Shown: positions 1 to 8,440, numbered from the stretch's first letter. The stretch is 64,000 nucleotides of DNA from Hyphomicrobiales bacterium (GCA_017305535.1 JAFKKN010000004.1:248001-312000); one strand, 5' to 3'. Made by a program: numbers and translations. Notes: generated from the sequence alone by a model not told the origin.

Positions 1-1
1 C

Positions 2-988
2 ACCGATCCGCCGGTGCTGGAGCTGGGCAAGGAGCGCGTTCTCGCGGTGCTGCCGCCGTTCCATATCTATGCGCTCACCGTCAACATGCTGCTGGGAATC
101 CGGATCGGCGCGGAGCTTGTCCTGCACACGCGCTTCGATGCCGACGCGATCGTCCGGGATCTCAGCGAGAAGAAGATCACCGCGTTCCCCGGCGTTCCGA
201 CGATGTTCGTCGCCGTGATCAATCATCCGGCGTCCGCGACCGCCGATCTCAGTTCGCTGAAGTGGTGCAACTCCGGCGGCGCGCCGCTGCCGCTGGAAGT
301 GCAGCAGGGTTTCGAGAAGCTGACGGGATGCAATCTCGCCGAAGGCTGGGGCATGACCGAAACCTCGCCCACCGGCACCTTCACGCCAACGCCGAACACG
401 CCGCGGCCCGGCTCGTGCGGGGTGCCGAGTCCCGGCATCACCATCAAGTTCCTCAATGTCGACGACAGCAAGACCTACGTGCCGCTCGGCGAGCGCGGCG
501 AATTGTGCATTCGCGGCGCCAACGTCATGAAGGGCTACTGGAAGCGTGCGGATGCCACCGCCGCCATCATGACGGAAGACGGCTTCATGCGCACCGGCGA
601 CGTCGGCTACATGGATGCCGATGGCTACGTCTATATCGTCGACCGCACCAAGGACATGCTGCTGTGCGGCGGCTTCAATGTCTATCCGCGCACCATCGAA
701 GAAGCGATCTACCAGCATCCGTCGGTCGAGGAAGTCAGCGTCATCGGCATTCGCGATGAGTATCGCGGGCAGTCGCCGAAGGCTTTCATCAAGCTGAAGA
801 ACGGCGCCACCGGATTCACGCTCGATGAGTTGAAAGCCTTTCTCAAGGACAAGCTCGGCAAGCACGAGATGATTGGCGCGATGGAGATCCGGCCGGAATT
901 GCCGAAAACAGCCGTGGGCAAACTCTCCAAGAAAGAGCTTTATGACGAGGAGGAACGCAAGGCGGCTTCGGTGAAGGGAGCTGCTTGA
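2..988 (+). CDS. Acyl-CoA ligase (AMP-forming), 3' part only
   Basis: This is the C-terminal 328 residues of an adenylate-forming acyl-CoA synthetase; the start lies before the window. The adenylation motif GWGMTETSP is at about nt 344-370, YIVDRTKDML in the hinge region is at nt 634-663, and the C-terminal PKTAVGKLSK, which carries the conserved catalytic lysine, is at about nt 901-930. Family members activate fatty, dicarboxylic or aromatic acids to CoA thioesters in the cytoplasm. It is followed after 161 bp by a HAAT ABC transporter on the same strand, so the ligase probably activates the acid that the transporter imports. The substrate cannot be read from this fragment; a pimeloyl/dicarboxylate or long-chain acyl ligase is plausible. 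Confidence 0.85.
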   Translation, partial: TDPPVLELGKERVLAVLPPFHIYALTVNMLLGIRIGAELVLHTRFDADAIVRDLSEKKITAFPGVPTMFVAVINHPASATADLSSLKWCNSGGAPLPLEVQQGFEKLTGCNLAEGWGMTETSPTGTFTPTPNTPRPGSCGVPSPGITIKFLNVDDSKTYVPLGERGELCIRGANVMKGYWKRADATAAIMTEDGFMRTGDVGYMDADGYVYIVDRTKDMLLCGGFNVYPRTIEEAIYQHPSVEEVSVIGIRDEYRGQSPKAFIKLKNGATGFTLDELKAFLKDKLGKHEMIGAMEIRPELPKTAVGKLSKKELYDEEERKAASVKGAA

Positions 989-1149
989 CCGCAAGGCTTT
1001 TCACGTCAAGGCCATCTGCATTAACCGCGATCATCACAAGATCGCTACGTGAACTCTTGCCGCACACGTCGGTGCACGAAGTCATTTACTCTTACGCGCG
1101 CGAGTGGCATTTTCGCCATTCGACCAGAAACGATCATCTAAGGGAGAAC

Positions 1150-2397
1150 ATGATGCGTAAATTGATGCTTGCCGCATTGGCGTTGCCGGTGCTGGCTTTG
1201 CCGGTCTTCGGCACCGCCGCGAAGGCGGCGGACACCGTGAAGATCGGCTACATCGATCCGCTCTCCGGCGGCGGCGCCAGTGTCGGCGAAGGCGGCCTGA
1301 AAACCTTTCAATACCTTGCCGACGAGATCAATGCCGCCGGCGGCATCCTCGGCCAGAAAGTCGAAATCGTCCCGCTCGACAACAAGACCAATCCACAGGA
1401 AAGCCTGATCCAGGCGCAGAAGGCGGTCGATGCCGGCATTCACTACATTACGCAGGGCAACGGCTCGGCCGTCGCCGCCGCGCTGTCGGAATTCGTCGCC
1501 AAGCACAATTCCCGCAATCCCGGCAAGGAAATGCTCTATTTCAATTATGCCGCGGTCGATCCGATCCTGACCAACGAGAAGTGCAATTACTGGCATTTCC
1601 GCTGGGATGCGAACTCCGACATCAAGATGGAAGCGCTCACCAACTACATGAAGGGCGTTCCGTCGATCAAGAAGGTCTACTTGATCAATCAGGACTATTC
1701 GTTCGGCCAGTCGGTCCGCACCGAAGCCCGCAAGATGCTGGCGGCCAAGCGGCCTGACGTCCAGATCGTCGGCGACGAATTGCATCCGCTGCTGAAGATC
1801 ACCGATTTCGCTCCCTACATCGCCAAGATCAAGGCGTCGGGCGCGGATTCCGTCGTCACCGGCAACTGGGGCCAGGATATCGCGCTGCTGCTGAAGGCCG
1901 CGGCCGACGCCGGCCTGAAGGTCAACTGGTACACCTACTACGCGGGTGGCGCTGGCGGCCCGACCGCGATCAAGCAGACCGGCCTTGACCATCAGGTGTT
2001 CCAGATCACCGAAGGCGTGCCGAACGGCGGCCATCAGGCGGCGATCGACTTCGAAAAGGCGTTCCGCGCCAAGGTCGGCATGTCGCTGTGGTATCCGCGC
2101 GCGGTGAACGAGATGCGTATGTTCAAGGCCGCGGCCGAGAAGGCGAAGTCGCTCGATCCCGTCAAGGTCGCGGCGGCGCTCGAGGGCATGGAGTTCGAGG
2201 TGCTCGACGGCGGTAAGGGCGAGATGCGCAAGGACGACCATCAGTTCCTGCAACCGATCTACATCTCGTCGTTCGGCAGCCGCACCGACAAGGAGCCGTT
2301 CGACGAGGAAGGCACCGGCTGGGGCTGGAAAGTCGCCGCCAAGGTCGACACCGCGCAGGCGACCCTGCCGACCACTTGCAAAATGAAGCGTCCCTGA
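1150..2397 (+). CDS. HAAT-family ABC transporter periplasmic binding protein
   Basis: This is a 415-residue type I periplasmic binding protein of the branched-chain amino acid (LivJ/K-like) family. It begins with a signal peptide ending near AKA (residues 24-26), followed by the typical first strand KIGYIDPLSG. The reading frame is open upstream to 985, but ATG 1150 was chosen because AGGGAG lies 3-8 bases before it and the signal peptide starts there. It delivers its ligand to the permease and ATPase pair encoded downstream. Given the CoA ligase upstream, the ligand is probably an organic or aromatic acid rather than leucine; that is inference from context. Confidence 0.9.
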   Translation: MMRKLMLAALALPVLALPVFGTAAKAADTVKIGYIDPLSGGGASVGEGGLKTFQYLADEINAAGGILGQKVEIVPLDNKTNPQESLIQAQKAVDAGIHYITQGNGSAVAAALSEFVAKHNSRNPGKEMLYFNYAAVDPILTNEKCNYWHFRWDANSDIKMEALTNYMKGVPSIKKVYLINQDYSFGQSVRTEARKMLAAKRPDVQIVGDELHPLLKITDFAPYIAKIKASGADSVVTGNWGQDIALLLKAAADAGLKVNWYTYYAGGAGGPTAIKQTGLDHQVFQITEGVPNGGHQAAIDFEKAFRAKVGMSLWYPRAVNEMRMFKAAAEKAKSLDPVKVAAALEGMEFEVLDGGKGEMRKDDHQFLQPIYISSFGSRTDKEPFDEEGTGWGWKVAAKVDTAQATLPTTCKMKRP

Positions 2398-2456
2398 GAC
2401 GCTTGCATCTCCGCCCTTTCGTGCCCGCATCCAGTGGCGCGGAGGGGTGGAGACGA

Positions 2457-2493
2457 CCAGCCCGACAACCAACTTGCCGGGCTGGCACTTTTC
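2457..2493 (+). terminator. Intra-operon hairpin after the binding-protein gene
   Basis: CCAGCCCG (2457-2464) pairs perfectly with CGGGCTGG (2478-2485) across a 13-base loop and is followed by CACTTTTCC. It lies in the 200-bp gap between the binding-protein gene and livH. A partial terminator or mRNA-stabilising hairpin at this place is common in ABC operons and would raise binding-protein levels over the permeases. Function is inferred from structure and position. Confidence 0.5.
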
Positions 2494-2597
2494 CTCGAAC
2501 GCGGAAACCGATCATCGCCGCTCCGACATGCTCGCAGGCTTACGATCGTCTCCGCGTCACCATGCACGATCCGTAACTCCAACCTGGTGGTTGTCCC

Positions 2598-3545
2598 GTG
2601 CTTGAGCTGATCGTAATCTCCACTCTGAACGGCGTGCTGTTCGGCATGTTGCTGTTCCTGCTGTCGAGCGGGCTCACGGTGATCTTCAGCATGATGGGCG
2701 TGCTCAATTTCGCCCATGCCAGCTTCTACATGCTCGGCGCCTTCTTCGGTTATCAACTAACCCGATGGATCGGCTTTTGGCCGGCTCTGATCCTGGCGCC
2801 GCTGCTCGTCGGCGCCGTCGGCATGGTGGTCGAGCGCTACGGCCTTCGCCAGACCCACAAGCACGGACACGTCGCCGAGCTGCTGCTCACCTTCGGTCTT
2901 GCCTTCGCGATCGAGCAAGTGGTGCAGATGATCTGGGGCAAGCTGCCGATGGATTACCGGGTTCCGGCGCTGCTCGACTTCCCGGCGTTCACGATCTTCT
3001 CGACCAACTATCCCGCCTACAAGATGTTCATGCTGCTGGTGTCGGTGACGATCTTCATCGCGCTGCTGGTGGTTCTCAAGCGGACCCGCATCGGCCTGAT
3101 CGTGCAGGCGGCGCTGACGCATCCCAGCATGGTCGCGCATCTCGGGCATAACGTCGGACGCGTCTTCATGCTGGTGTTCGGCGTCGGCACCGCGCTCGCC
3201 GCCGTCGCCGGCGTCATCGCCGGCCCGGCGCTGGTGACCCAGTCCGACATGGCCGCCCTGCTCGGCCCGATCCTGTTCGTGGTCATCGTGGTCGGCGGCC
3301 TCGGCTCGCTGCCCGGCGCATTCTTCGCCTCGCTGCTGATCGGACTGGTCCAGACTTTCGCGGTGTCGATGAACGGCTCTCTCGCCAGCCTGTTCGGGCC
3401 GCTCGATCCCGGCATCGGCCCCTCGCTGCTCACCGACGTCTGGAACGTGACCATCGCTCAGATCGCGCCAATCCTGCCTTACGTGCTGCTGGTGCTGGTG
3501 CTGATCGTCCGTCCGATGGGACTCATGGGGACTCGCGAAACATGA
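2598..3545 (+). CDS. livH: HAAT ABC transporter permease, LivH type
   Basis: This is a 315-residue inner-membrane permease with about eight hydrophobic segments and the LivH-typical N-terminus in which NGVLFGMLLFLLSSG is followed by NFAHASFYMLG. It forms half of the transmembrane channel of a HAAT importer. The start is a GTG at 2598, since no ATG in frame fits the conserved N-terminus. Its stop overlaps the next start (ATGA at 3542-3545), showing translational coupling to LivM. The symbol is by family; the substrate is not assigned. Confidence 0.9.
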   Translation: MLELIVISTLNGVLFGMLLFLLSSGLTVIFSMMGVLNFAHASFYMLGAFFGYQLTRWIGFWPALILAPLLVGAVGMVVERYGLRQTHKHGHVAELLLTFGLAFAIEQVVQMIWGKLPMDYRVPALLDFPAFTIFSTNYPAYKMFMLLVSVTIFIALLVVLKRTRIGLIVQAALTHPSMVAHLGHNVGRVFMLVFGVGTALAAVAGVIAGPALVTQSDMAALLGPILFVVIVVGGLGSLPGAFFASLLIGLVQTFAVSMNGSLASLFGPLDPGIGPSLLTDVWNVTIAQIAPILPYVLLVLVLIVRPMGLMGTRET

Positions 3546-4846
3546 CAGAGTTGACCTCCCGCGCCCCCACGCCGAGCGATGCCGCGCCCGCGCGGAACAT
3601 CGGCTTCTACGCCACATGGGCGGCTTTCATCCTGGTCGTGGTGCTGCTGCCGCTGATCTTCCGATCCGGCGGTTCGCATACCACGTTCAGCCTGATCGGC
3701 ATCGCGGCCATTTTCGCGCTGTCCTACAATATCCTGCTCGGTCAGACCGGGCTGCTCTCGTTCGGTCACGCCGTCTATTACGGCCTCGGCGGATTCCTCG
3801 CCGTCCACGGCATGAACGCCATCGCCGCGCACGGGCTGCCGGTGCCGCTGCCGTTCGTGCCGCTGATCGGCGGCTTCGCCGGCCTGGTCTTCGCGGTCGT
3901 CATCGGCTGGGTGTCGACCCAGCGCGCCGGAACGGTGTTCGCCATGATCTCGCTGGGCATCGGCGAACTGGTCGCGTCGTCCTCGCTCATCCTGCGCAGC
4001 TTCTTCGGCGGCGAGGCCGGTATCACCACCAACCGCACCGACCTGCCGGCGCTGTTCGGCTGGAATTTCGGACCGCAGATCCAGGTCTACTACCTGATCG
4101 GGTTCTGGCTCATCATCTCGGCGATCGCCATGTACGCGCTGACCCGCACACCCCTCGGACGAATGTGCAACGCCGTGCGGGACAATCCGGAGCGCGTCCA
4201 GTTCATCGGCTACGATCCGCACGTGGTTCGCTATCTGTCGTTCTGCTTCGCGGGGTTCTTCGCCGGAATCGCGGGCGCGCTCGCGGCGATCAACTTCGAG
4301 ATCGCCAACGCCGCCTATCTCGGCGCAGTGCAATCCGGCATCGTGTTGTTCGCGACTTTCATCGGCGGCGTCAGCTATTTCTTCGGGCCGATTCTCGGCG
4401 CCGTCGTGGTGACGATGCTGCAACTCGAACTGTCCGATGTCACCACGGTGTGGCAGCTCTATTTCGGCATCATCTTCATCGGCATCGTGATGTATGCCCC
4501 GGGCGGCATCGCCAGCTTGCTGATGATGCACAGGCCGCTCATTCGCGCCGGCACATTGCCGATGATTCTCCCGGCCTATCTCGTCGCCATCGTACCGACG
4601 ATTCTGTTCGCCTGCGGCGTGATCCTCACGATCGAGATCCTCGCGGCCTATTCCCAGGGCAACGCCGCCAGCAGCACCATACGTCTGTTCCGCATCCCCT
4701 TCGAGGCAGCGAATCCGATGACGTGGCTGGCGGCTGCCGTCCTCACGATCGGCGGCTTCCTCGTCGCGCGCATGACGTGGCGCGGCGTCACCGCCGCGTG
4801 GGATCGCGCGATGATGGCCGCACGCGAGCGAGGATATCACGCATGA
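3542..4846 (+). CDS. livM: HAAT ABC transporter permease, LivM type, with C-terminal extension
   Basis: This is a 434-residue LivM-type permease. The core carries the family pattern NILLGQTGLLSFGHA, a periplasmic loop and RDNPERVQFIGYD, followed by IGGVSYFFGPILGA. After the usual end of the family near residue 325 there are about 110 further residues containing two more strongly hydrophobic stretches (around AYLVAIVPTILFACGV and MTWLAAAVLTIGGF). Single LivM proteins are usually about 300-350 residues, so this one is long. It overlaps livH upstream and livG downstream by ATGA junctions. The role of the extra segment is unknown. Confidence 0.9.
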   Translation: MTELTSRAPTPSDAAPARNIGFYATWAAFILVVVLLPLIFRSGGSHTTFSLIGIAAIFALSYNILLGQTGLLSFGHAVYYGLGGFLAVHGMNAIAAHGLPVPLPFVPLIGGFAGLVFAVVIGWVSTQRAGTVFAMISLGIGELVASSSLILRSFFGGEAGITTNRTDLPALFGWNFGPQIQVYYLIGFWLIISAIAMYALTRTPLGRMCNAVRDNPERVQFIGYDPHVVRYLSFCFAGFFAGIAGALAAINFEIANAAYLGAVQSGIVLFATFIGGVSYFFGPILGAVVVTMLQLELSDVTTVWQLYFGIIFIGIVMYAPGGIASLLMMHRPLIRAGTLPMILPAYLVAIVPTILFACGVILTIEILAAYSQGNAASSTIRLFRIPFEAANPMTWLAAAVLTIGGFLVARMTWRGVTAAWDRAMMAARERGYHA

Positions 4847-5592
4847 CAAACGCCATCGAAATGCGCGCGGTCGAAAAATCGTTCGGTAACGTGCGCATCA
4901 TTCAGGATCTCAACCTGACCGTCGCCAAGGGCGAGCGTCACGCGATTATCGGCCCGAACGGCGCCGGCAAGTCCACGACATTCAATTTGATCAGCGGGCA
5001 CATCACGCCGACCTCCGGAGAGATCGACCTCAACGGCGAGCGGATTTCGGGCCTGCGGCCGTTCGAGATCAACCGCCGCGGCCTGTCGCGATCGTTTCAG
5101 GTCACCAACGTCTTCGCAAAGATGACGGTGTGGGAAAACATCCGCTGCGCCGTGCTGTGGGCCACCGGGCATCGCTACGCATTCTGGAAGAACGTCGACA
5201 GCCTGCCGGAGGTGCGGCGTCGCACGGCGGAAATCCTGGAGGACATCCACCTCACCCACCGGCGCGACGTGCCGGCGGGCCTGCTGACCTATGCCGAACA
5301 GCGCGAACTCGAGATCGGCATCACCATCGCCGGCGGCGCCAGCGTGATCATGCTGGACGAACCGACCGCGGGCATGAGCAACACCGAGACCGATCGTGCC
5401 GTGGCTCTGATCCGCCGCCTGACCGAAGGCCGCACGCTGGTGATCGTCGAGCACGACATGAGCGTGGTGTTCGGTCTTGCCGACCGGATTTCGGTGCTGG
5501 TCTACGGCAATATCATCGCCTCGGGGACGCCGGAGGAAATTCGCGGCAATCCGAAGGTCAAGGAAGCCTACCTTGGCGAGGAGGAGCACTGA
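4843..5592 (+). CDS. livG: HAAT ABC transporter ATP-binding protein, LivG type
   Basis: This 249-residue ABC ATPase contains Walker A GPNGAGKST, Walker B VIMLDEPTAG and the H-loop EHDM. It has the LivG-typical GLSRSFQVTNVF after the first domain. The ABC signature reads LTYAEQ rather than the usual LSGGQ or the LSYGEQ common in LivG, so glycine 4 of the motif is alanine. The frame is open far upstream inside livM, but ATG 4843 overlaps the livM stop and begins the conserved N-terminus. It powers the importer together with the downstream LivF-like ATPase. Confidence 0.9.
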   Translation: MTNAIEMRAVEKSFGNVRIIQDLNLTVAKGERHAIIGPNGAGKSTTFNLISGHITPTSGEIDLNGERISGLRPFEINRRGLSRSFQVTNVFAKMTVWENIRCAVLWATGHRYAFWKNVDSLPEVRRRTAEILEDIHLTHRRDVPAGLLTYAEQRELEIGITIAGGASVIMLDEPTAGMSNTETDRAVALIRRLTEGRTLVIVEHDMSVVFGLADRISVLVYGNIIASGTPEEIRGNPKVKEAYLGEEEH

Positions 5593-6287
5593 TGCTCGAG
5601 GTCAAGGATCTGCACGCCTACTACGGCAAGAGCCACATCCTTCAGGGCGTGGACATGAACATCCAGGCCGGCGAAGTGGTCAGCCTGCTCGGGCGCAACG
5701 GCGTCGGCCGCTCCACCACCGTCAAGGCGATCATGGGCGAGGTGACGCCGCACGGCACGGTTCGCTTCAAGGGCAAGGATATCGCCGGTCTCCCCAGCTA
5801 CAAGATCGCGCATCTCGGCCTCGGCTATGTGCCGGAGCACCGCGACATCTTTCCGGGTCTCACCGTGCGCCAGAACCTGCTGCTCGGCATCAAGAACCCG
5901 CGCAAGCCCGGCCGCTGGAAACTCGACGACATGCTCGAGATGTTTCCCAACCTCGCCCGGCGCGCGGATACCGCGGCCGGGGTGCTCTCCGGCGGCGAAA
6001 AGCAGATGCTGACGACTTGCCGGACGCTGATGGGCGATCCCGAACTGATCATGATCGACGAGCCGACCGAAGGTCTGGCTCCGATCATCGTGCAACAGGT
6101 CGGCGATCTCATCGCGCGGATCGCGGCGGCCGGTGTCGCCATTCTGCTCGTCGAGCAGAAACTGTCGATCGCGCTCCGCATCTCGCACCGGCTCTATGTC
6201 ATGGGCCACGGGCAAATCGTGTTTGAAGGCACGCCCGACGAACTCAAGGCCAACGAGGCGGTGCGCAAGGATTGGCTGGAAGTCTGA
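5592..6287 (+). CDS. livF: HAAT ABC transporter ATP-binding protein, LivF type, variant Walker A
   Basis: This 231-residue ABC ATPase of the LivF type has signature LSGGEKQ, Walker B LIMIDEPTEG and the LivF-typical VEQK in place of an H-loop histidine. Its Walker A reads GRNGVGRS: residue 40 (CGC, nt 5709-5711) is arginine where lysine normally contacts the ATP phosphates. ATG 5592 overlaps the livG stop by one base. It is the last gene of the operon. The arginine could weaken hydrolysis at one of the two nucleotide sites, leaving the LivG site dominant; this is inference. Confidence 0.9.
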   Translation: MLEVKDLHAYYGKSHILQGVDMNIQAGEVVSLLGRNGVGRSTTVKAIMGEVTPHGTVRFKGKDIAGLPSYKIAHLGLGYVPEHRDIFPGLTVRQNLLLGIKNPRKPGRWKLDDMLEMFPNLARRADTAAGVLSGGEKQMLTTCRTLMGDPELIMIDEPTEGLAPIIVQQVGDLIARIAAAGVAILLVEQKLSIALRISHRLYVMGHGQIVFEGTPDELKANEAVRKDWLEV

Positions 6288-6319
6288 TCCTGCCAGCGCA
6301 ACCCCGCTGAAACAGGAAC

Positions 6320-6338
6320 GCCCGGACATGGTCCGGGC
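6320..6338. terminator. Hairpin between convergent livF and phasin genes
   Basis: GCCCGGAC and GTCCGGGC form a perfect 8-bp stem with an ATG loop, 32 bp past the livF stop and 65 bp past the end of the convergent phasin gene. There is no clear T run, so it may be a bidirectional hairpin that stops transcription inefficiently or protects 3' ends. Confidence 0.4.
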
Positions 6339-6403
6339 ATTCGCAACACTGTTTCCGCGAAACCGGCCATGCCGGAAGCAAGAGACCGATTTCGGAAGGC
6401 TGC

Positions 6404-6826
6404 CTAGTCGCTCTTCTTTCCGAAGTTGCGAAAACCTTCCATGTTCTCTTCGACGCGCTTGCGCACGATATCGAATGCATCCTTCTGCGACTTGGTCGCC
6501 ATTTCGGCGAGCTCGCGCATGTTGTTGAGCGCGCCCTCGAACCGCTCCTTGGCGAGATCGGCACGCTTCTTCAAAGCGTCCTCCTGGCTGGCATCCGCCA
6601 CCGCCTGCCTCATGGCGTCTTGCAGAATCTCGGACTGACGGCGGACCAGGGCCTGCCAACCTTCGAAGGCGATCCTGTTGGCCGCCGTGAGCGCTTCGAT
6701 GTTCTTTCGCTCGCGATCGACGATCGCCGCGAAGTCGACGCCCGGAATACGAAACTGGCTGAGCATTTTGGTGAAATCGAACAGCGGCATATCACCAGCC
6801 TTGCCGGATTTGCTGTCGTCGGTCAT
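6404..6826 (-). CDS. Phasin family protein
   Basis: This 140-residue cytoplasmic protein has the pattern of phasins: a short N-terminus, then LFDFTKMLSQFRIPGVD followed by long amphipathic helices (residues 40-130) rich in Glu, Lys and Ala. Phasins coat polyhydroxyalkanoate granules. The frame extends 25 codons upstream, but ATG 6826 was preferred because AAGGGGA lies just before it on the minus strand. It stands alone and converges on the livF gene. A granule role is inferred from the family; the protein could be a phasin-like stress protein. Confidence 0.8.
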   Translation of the reverse strand: MTDDSKSGKAGDMPLFDFTKMLSQFRIPGVDFAAIVDRERKNIEALTAANRIAFEGWQALVRRQSEILQDAMRQAVADASQEDALKKRADLAKERFEGALNNMRELAEMATKSQKDAFDIVRKRVEENMEGFRNFGKKSD

Positions 6827-7082
6827 CGGATGTCCCCTTTTCAGGTTCGCGGAACGGAGATCATGGGCGATCAGACTTGCGGCTTGGCCTGCGGCTGTCA
6901 AGCCAGAACCGAACGGACGGCCGCCGCCTGACGTACCCGTCTCCGAAACGATAACGCGTTACCATCCGGATCGTTCACCTTGCGCGGCCGGCGGGTCCGA
7001 GCAGCCATTCACCAACGCTCCGCTTCGATTTCAATGGCCCGGACGACAACGCGGTCGCTGACTCCCGCTCCGCGATATTCGT

Positions 7083-7104
7083 GCTATATGTTTGAACATA
7101 ACGT
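7083..7104 (+). promoter_or_regulatory. Candidate molybdate-responsive box (ModE/Mop type)
   Basis: In the 300-bp divergent gap between the phasin and mop genes, TATGTT (7087-7092) and AACATA (7095-7100) form a perfect dyad around TG, flanked by GC on the left and ACG on the right. The outline GCTATAT...CATAACG resembles the half-sites of ModE/MopAB boxes (CGCTATA...TATAACG). It ends 23 bp before the mop start codon. The rest of the gap (6827-7126) shows no further clear gene or repeat. The match is imperfect, so this is a candidate. Confidence 0.4.
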
Positions 7105-7126
7105 TTCGTCCCAAGGGAGCCATTCA

Positions 7127-7339
7127 ATGAAGATCAGCGCACGCAACCAACTCAAGGGCACGGTTGTCGAGGTGACCAAAGGCGCGACCACGTCGCATGT
7201 CCGGATCGATATCGGCGGCGGCGCAATCGTCACCGCCTCGATCACCAACGAGGCCGTTGATCAACTCAAGCTCGCCAAGGGGTCAACGGCATGGGCGGTG
7301 ATCAAGGCATCCGACGTCATGGTCGCGGTTGACGGCTGA
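7127..7339 (+). CDS. mop: Molybdopterin-binding (Mop/TOBE) small protein
   Basis: This 70-residue protein is a single TOBE/Mop domain starting MKISARNQLKG and containing VTASITNEAV and AVIKASDVMVAV. Such molbindins assemble into oligomers that bind molybdate or tungstate in the cytoplasm and buffer it. AGGGAG lies 10 bases before the ATG. It is followed after 39 bp by a periplasmic binding protein gene of an ABC importer, which points to oxyanion storage and import encoded together. The family assignment is secure; the metal (Mo or W) is not. Confidence 0.9.
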   Translation: MKISARNQLKGTVVEVTKGATTSHVRIDIGGGAIVTASITNEAVDQLKLAKGSTAWAVIKASDVMVAVDG

Positions 7340-7378
7340 CATTTCGACAATGCGATTCCAGCGGTCGCGGCGCGAGGC

Positions 7379-8431
7379 ATGATGCGGACATCAAATCGTT
7401 TCTCTGCCATGGCCGCCGCCTTCATCGGCCTGCTGGCGATCCTGCTTGCGGCGCCGGCCACGGCCCGCAGCGTCATCGACTCCGCCGGCCGTACCGTCGA
7501 AGTCCCCGACACCATCTCGCGCGTGTTCGCCGCCGGTCCGCCGGCGTCGATCCTGCTTTACGTGCTGGCACCGCAGGACATGGTGGGTTGGGTTCGTGCG
7601 CCGCGCGCCGCGGAAAAGCCTTTCCTGTTGCCCTCGGCACAAGCCCTCCCGGAACTCGGCCGCCTCACCGGACGCGGCGATACATTAAACCTGGAGCGAT
7701 TGCTCGCCGCAAAGCCCGACGTTATCATCGACTTCGGCACCATCAACGACACCTATCGCTCGCTGGCCGACCGCGTTCAGGCACAGACCGGTATTCCCTA
7801 TCTGCTGATCGACGGCCGCTTTCAGAATACGCCCGCCGCCCTGCGGCTGCTGGCCGATATTCTGAACGTCAGGGAGCGCGGCGAGAAACTGGCGCGGGCT
7901 GCGGAGGAGATTTTCACGCAGGTCGACCAGGTTCTTGCGCAGGTCCCGCACGACGAGCGCCCGCGCGTCTATCTCGCGCGCGGTCCGGAAGGACTGGAGT
8001 CCGGCTCGCGTGGATCGATCAACACCGAGATCATCGAGCGCGCCGGCGCCGTCAACGTCGTCGAGGGTCTTCGCGAGAAAGGCGGCATCGTCAATGTGTC
8101 GCCGGAACAACTGATCGCATGGAAGCCCGATACCATCATCACGCTCGATCCGGCTTTCCGCCGCAGCGTCGCGGACAAGCCGGCCTGGGCGCCGGTACCG
8201 GCGGTGCGCGATCGTCGGGTTTTTCTCGCGCCCAACCTGCCCTATGGTTTCATCGACGCGCCGCCGTCGCTGAACCGTCTGATCGGGCTGACGTGGCTGC
8301 TGCATACGCTTTATCCCGACAAGGCTCCGGGCAACCTTCGCGATCAGGTTCGCGCGTTTTACCATCTGTTCTATCAGGTCGAGCCGAACGATGCGGATCT
8401 CAACCGTCTGCTCGATTCAACCGGAGGCTGA
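7379..8431 (+). CDS. ABC transporter binding protein, BtuF/FepB fold, possible MolA-like
   Basis: This 350-residue protein has a signal peptide (hydrophobic core to about residue 28, ending PATAR) and a class III periplasmic binding fold: VFAAGPPASILLYVLAP, then LLAAKPDVIIDFG, and a C-terminal lobe with SPEQLIAWKPDTII. Proteins of this fold bind siderophores, haem, cobalamin or, in Haemophilus MolA, molybdate and tungstate. The Mop gene 39 bp upstream favours molybdate or tungstate. Two ATGs lie in tandem (7379 and 7382) and the ribosome site is weak. No TonB-dependent receptor gene is present next to it, which argues mildly against a siderophore. Confidence 0.8.
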   Translation: MMRTSNRFSAMAAAFIGLLAILLAAPATARSVIDSAGRTVEVPDTISRVFAAGPPASILLYVLAPQDMVGWVRAPRAAEKPFLLPSAQALPELGRLTGRGDTLNLERLLAAKPDVIIDFGTINDTYRSLADRVQAQTGIPYLLIDGRFQNTPAALRLLADILNVRERGEKLARAAEEIFTQVDQVLAQVPHDERPRVYLARGPEGLESGSRGSINTEIIERAGAVNVVEGLREKGGIVNVSPEQLIAWKPDTIITLDPAFRRSVADKPAWAPVPAVRDRRVFLAPNLPYGFIDAPPSLNRLIGLTWLLHTLYPDKAPGNLRDQVRAFYHLFYQVEPNDADLNRLLDSTGG

Positions 8432-8440
8432 CGTTCGGCC

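Noticed and set aside
985-1149. N-terminal extension of the first binding protein to base 985
   Set aside because: The extension has no signal-peptide character, while ATG 1150 has a ribosome site and begins a normal signal peptide.
1138-2472. Long minus-strand open frame of 444 codons opposite the binding-protein gene
   Set aside because: It mirrors the codon bias of the plus-strand gene, has no domain pattern and no ribosome site; similar mirror frames lie opposite most GC-rich genes here.
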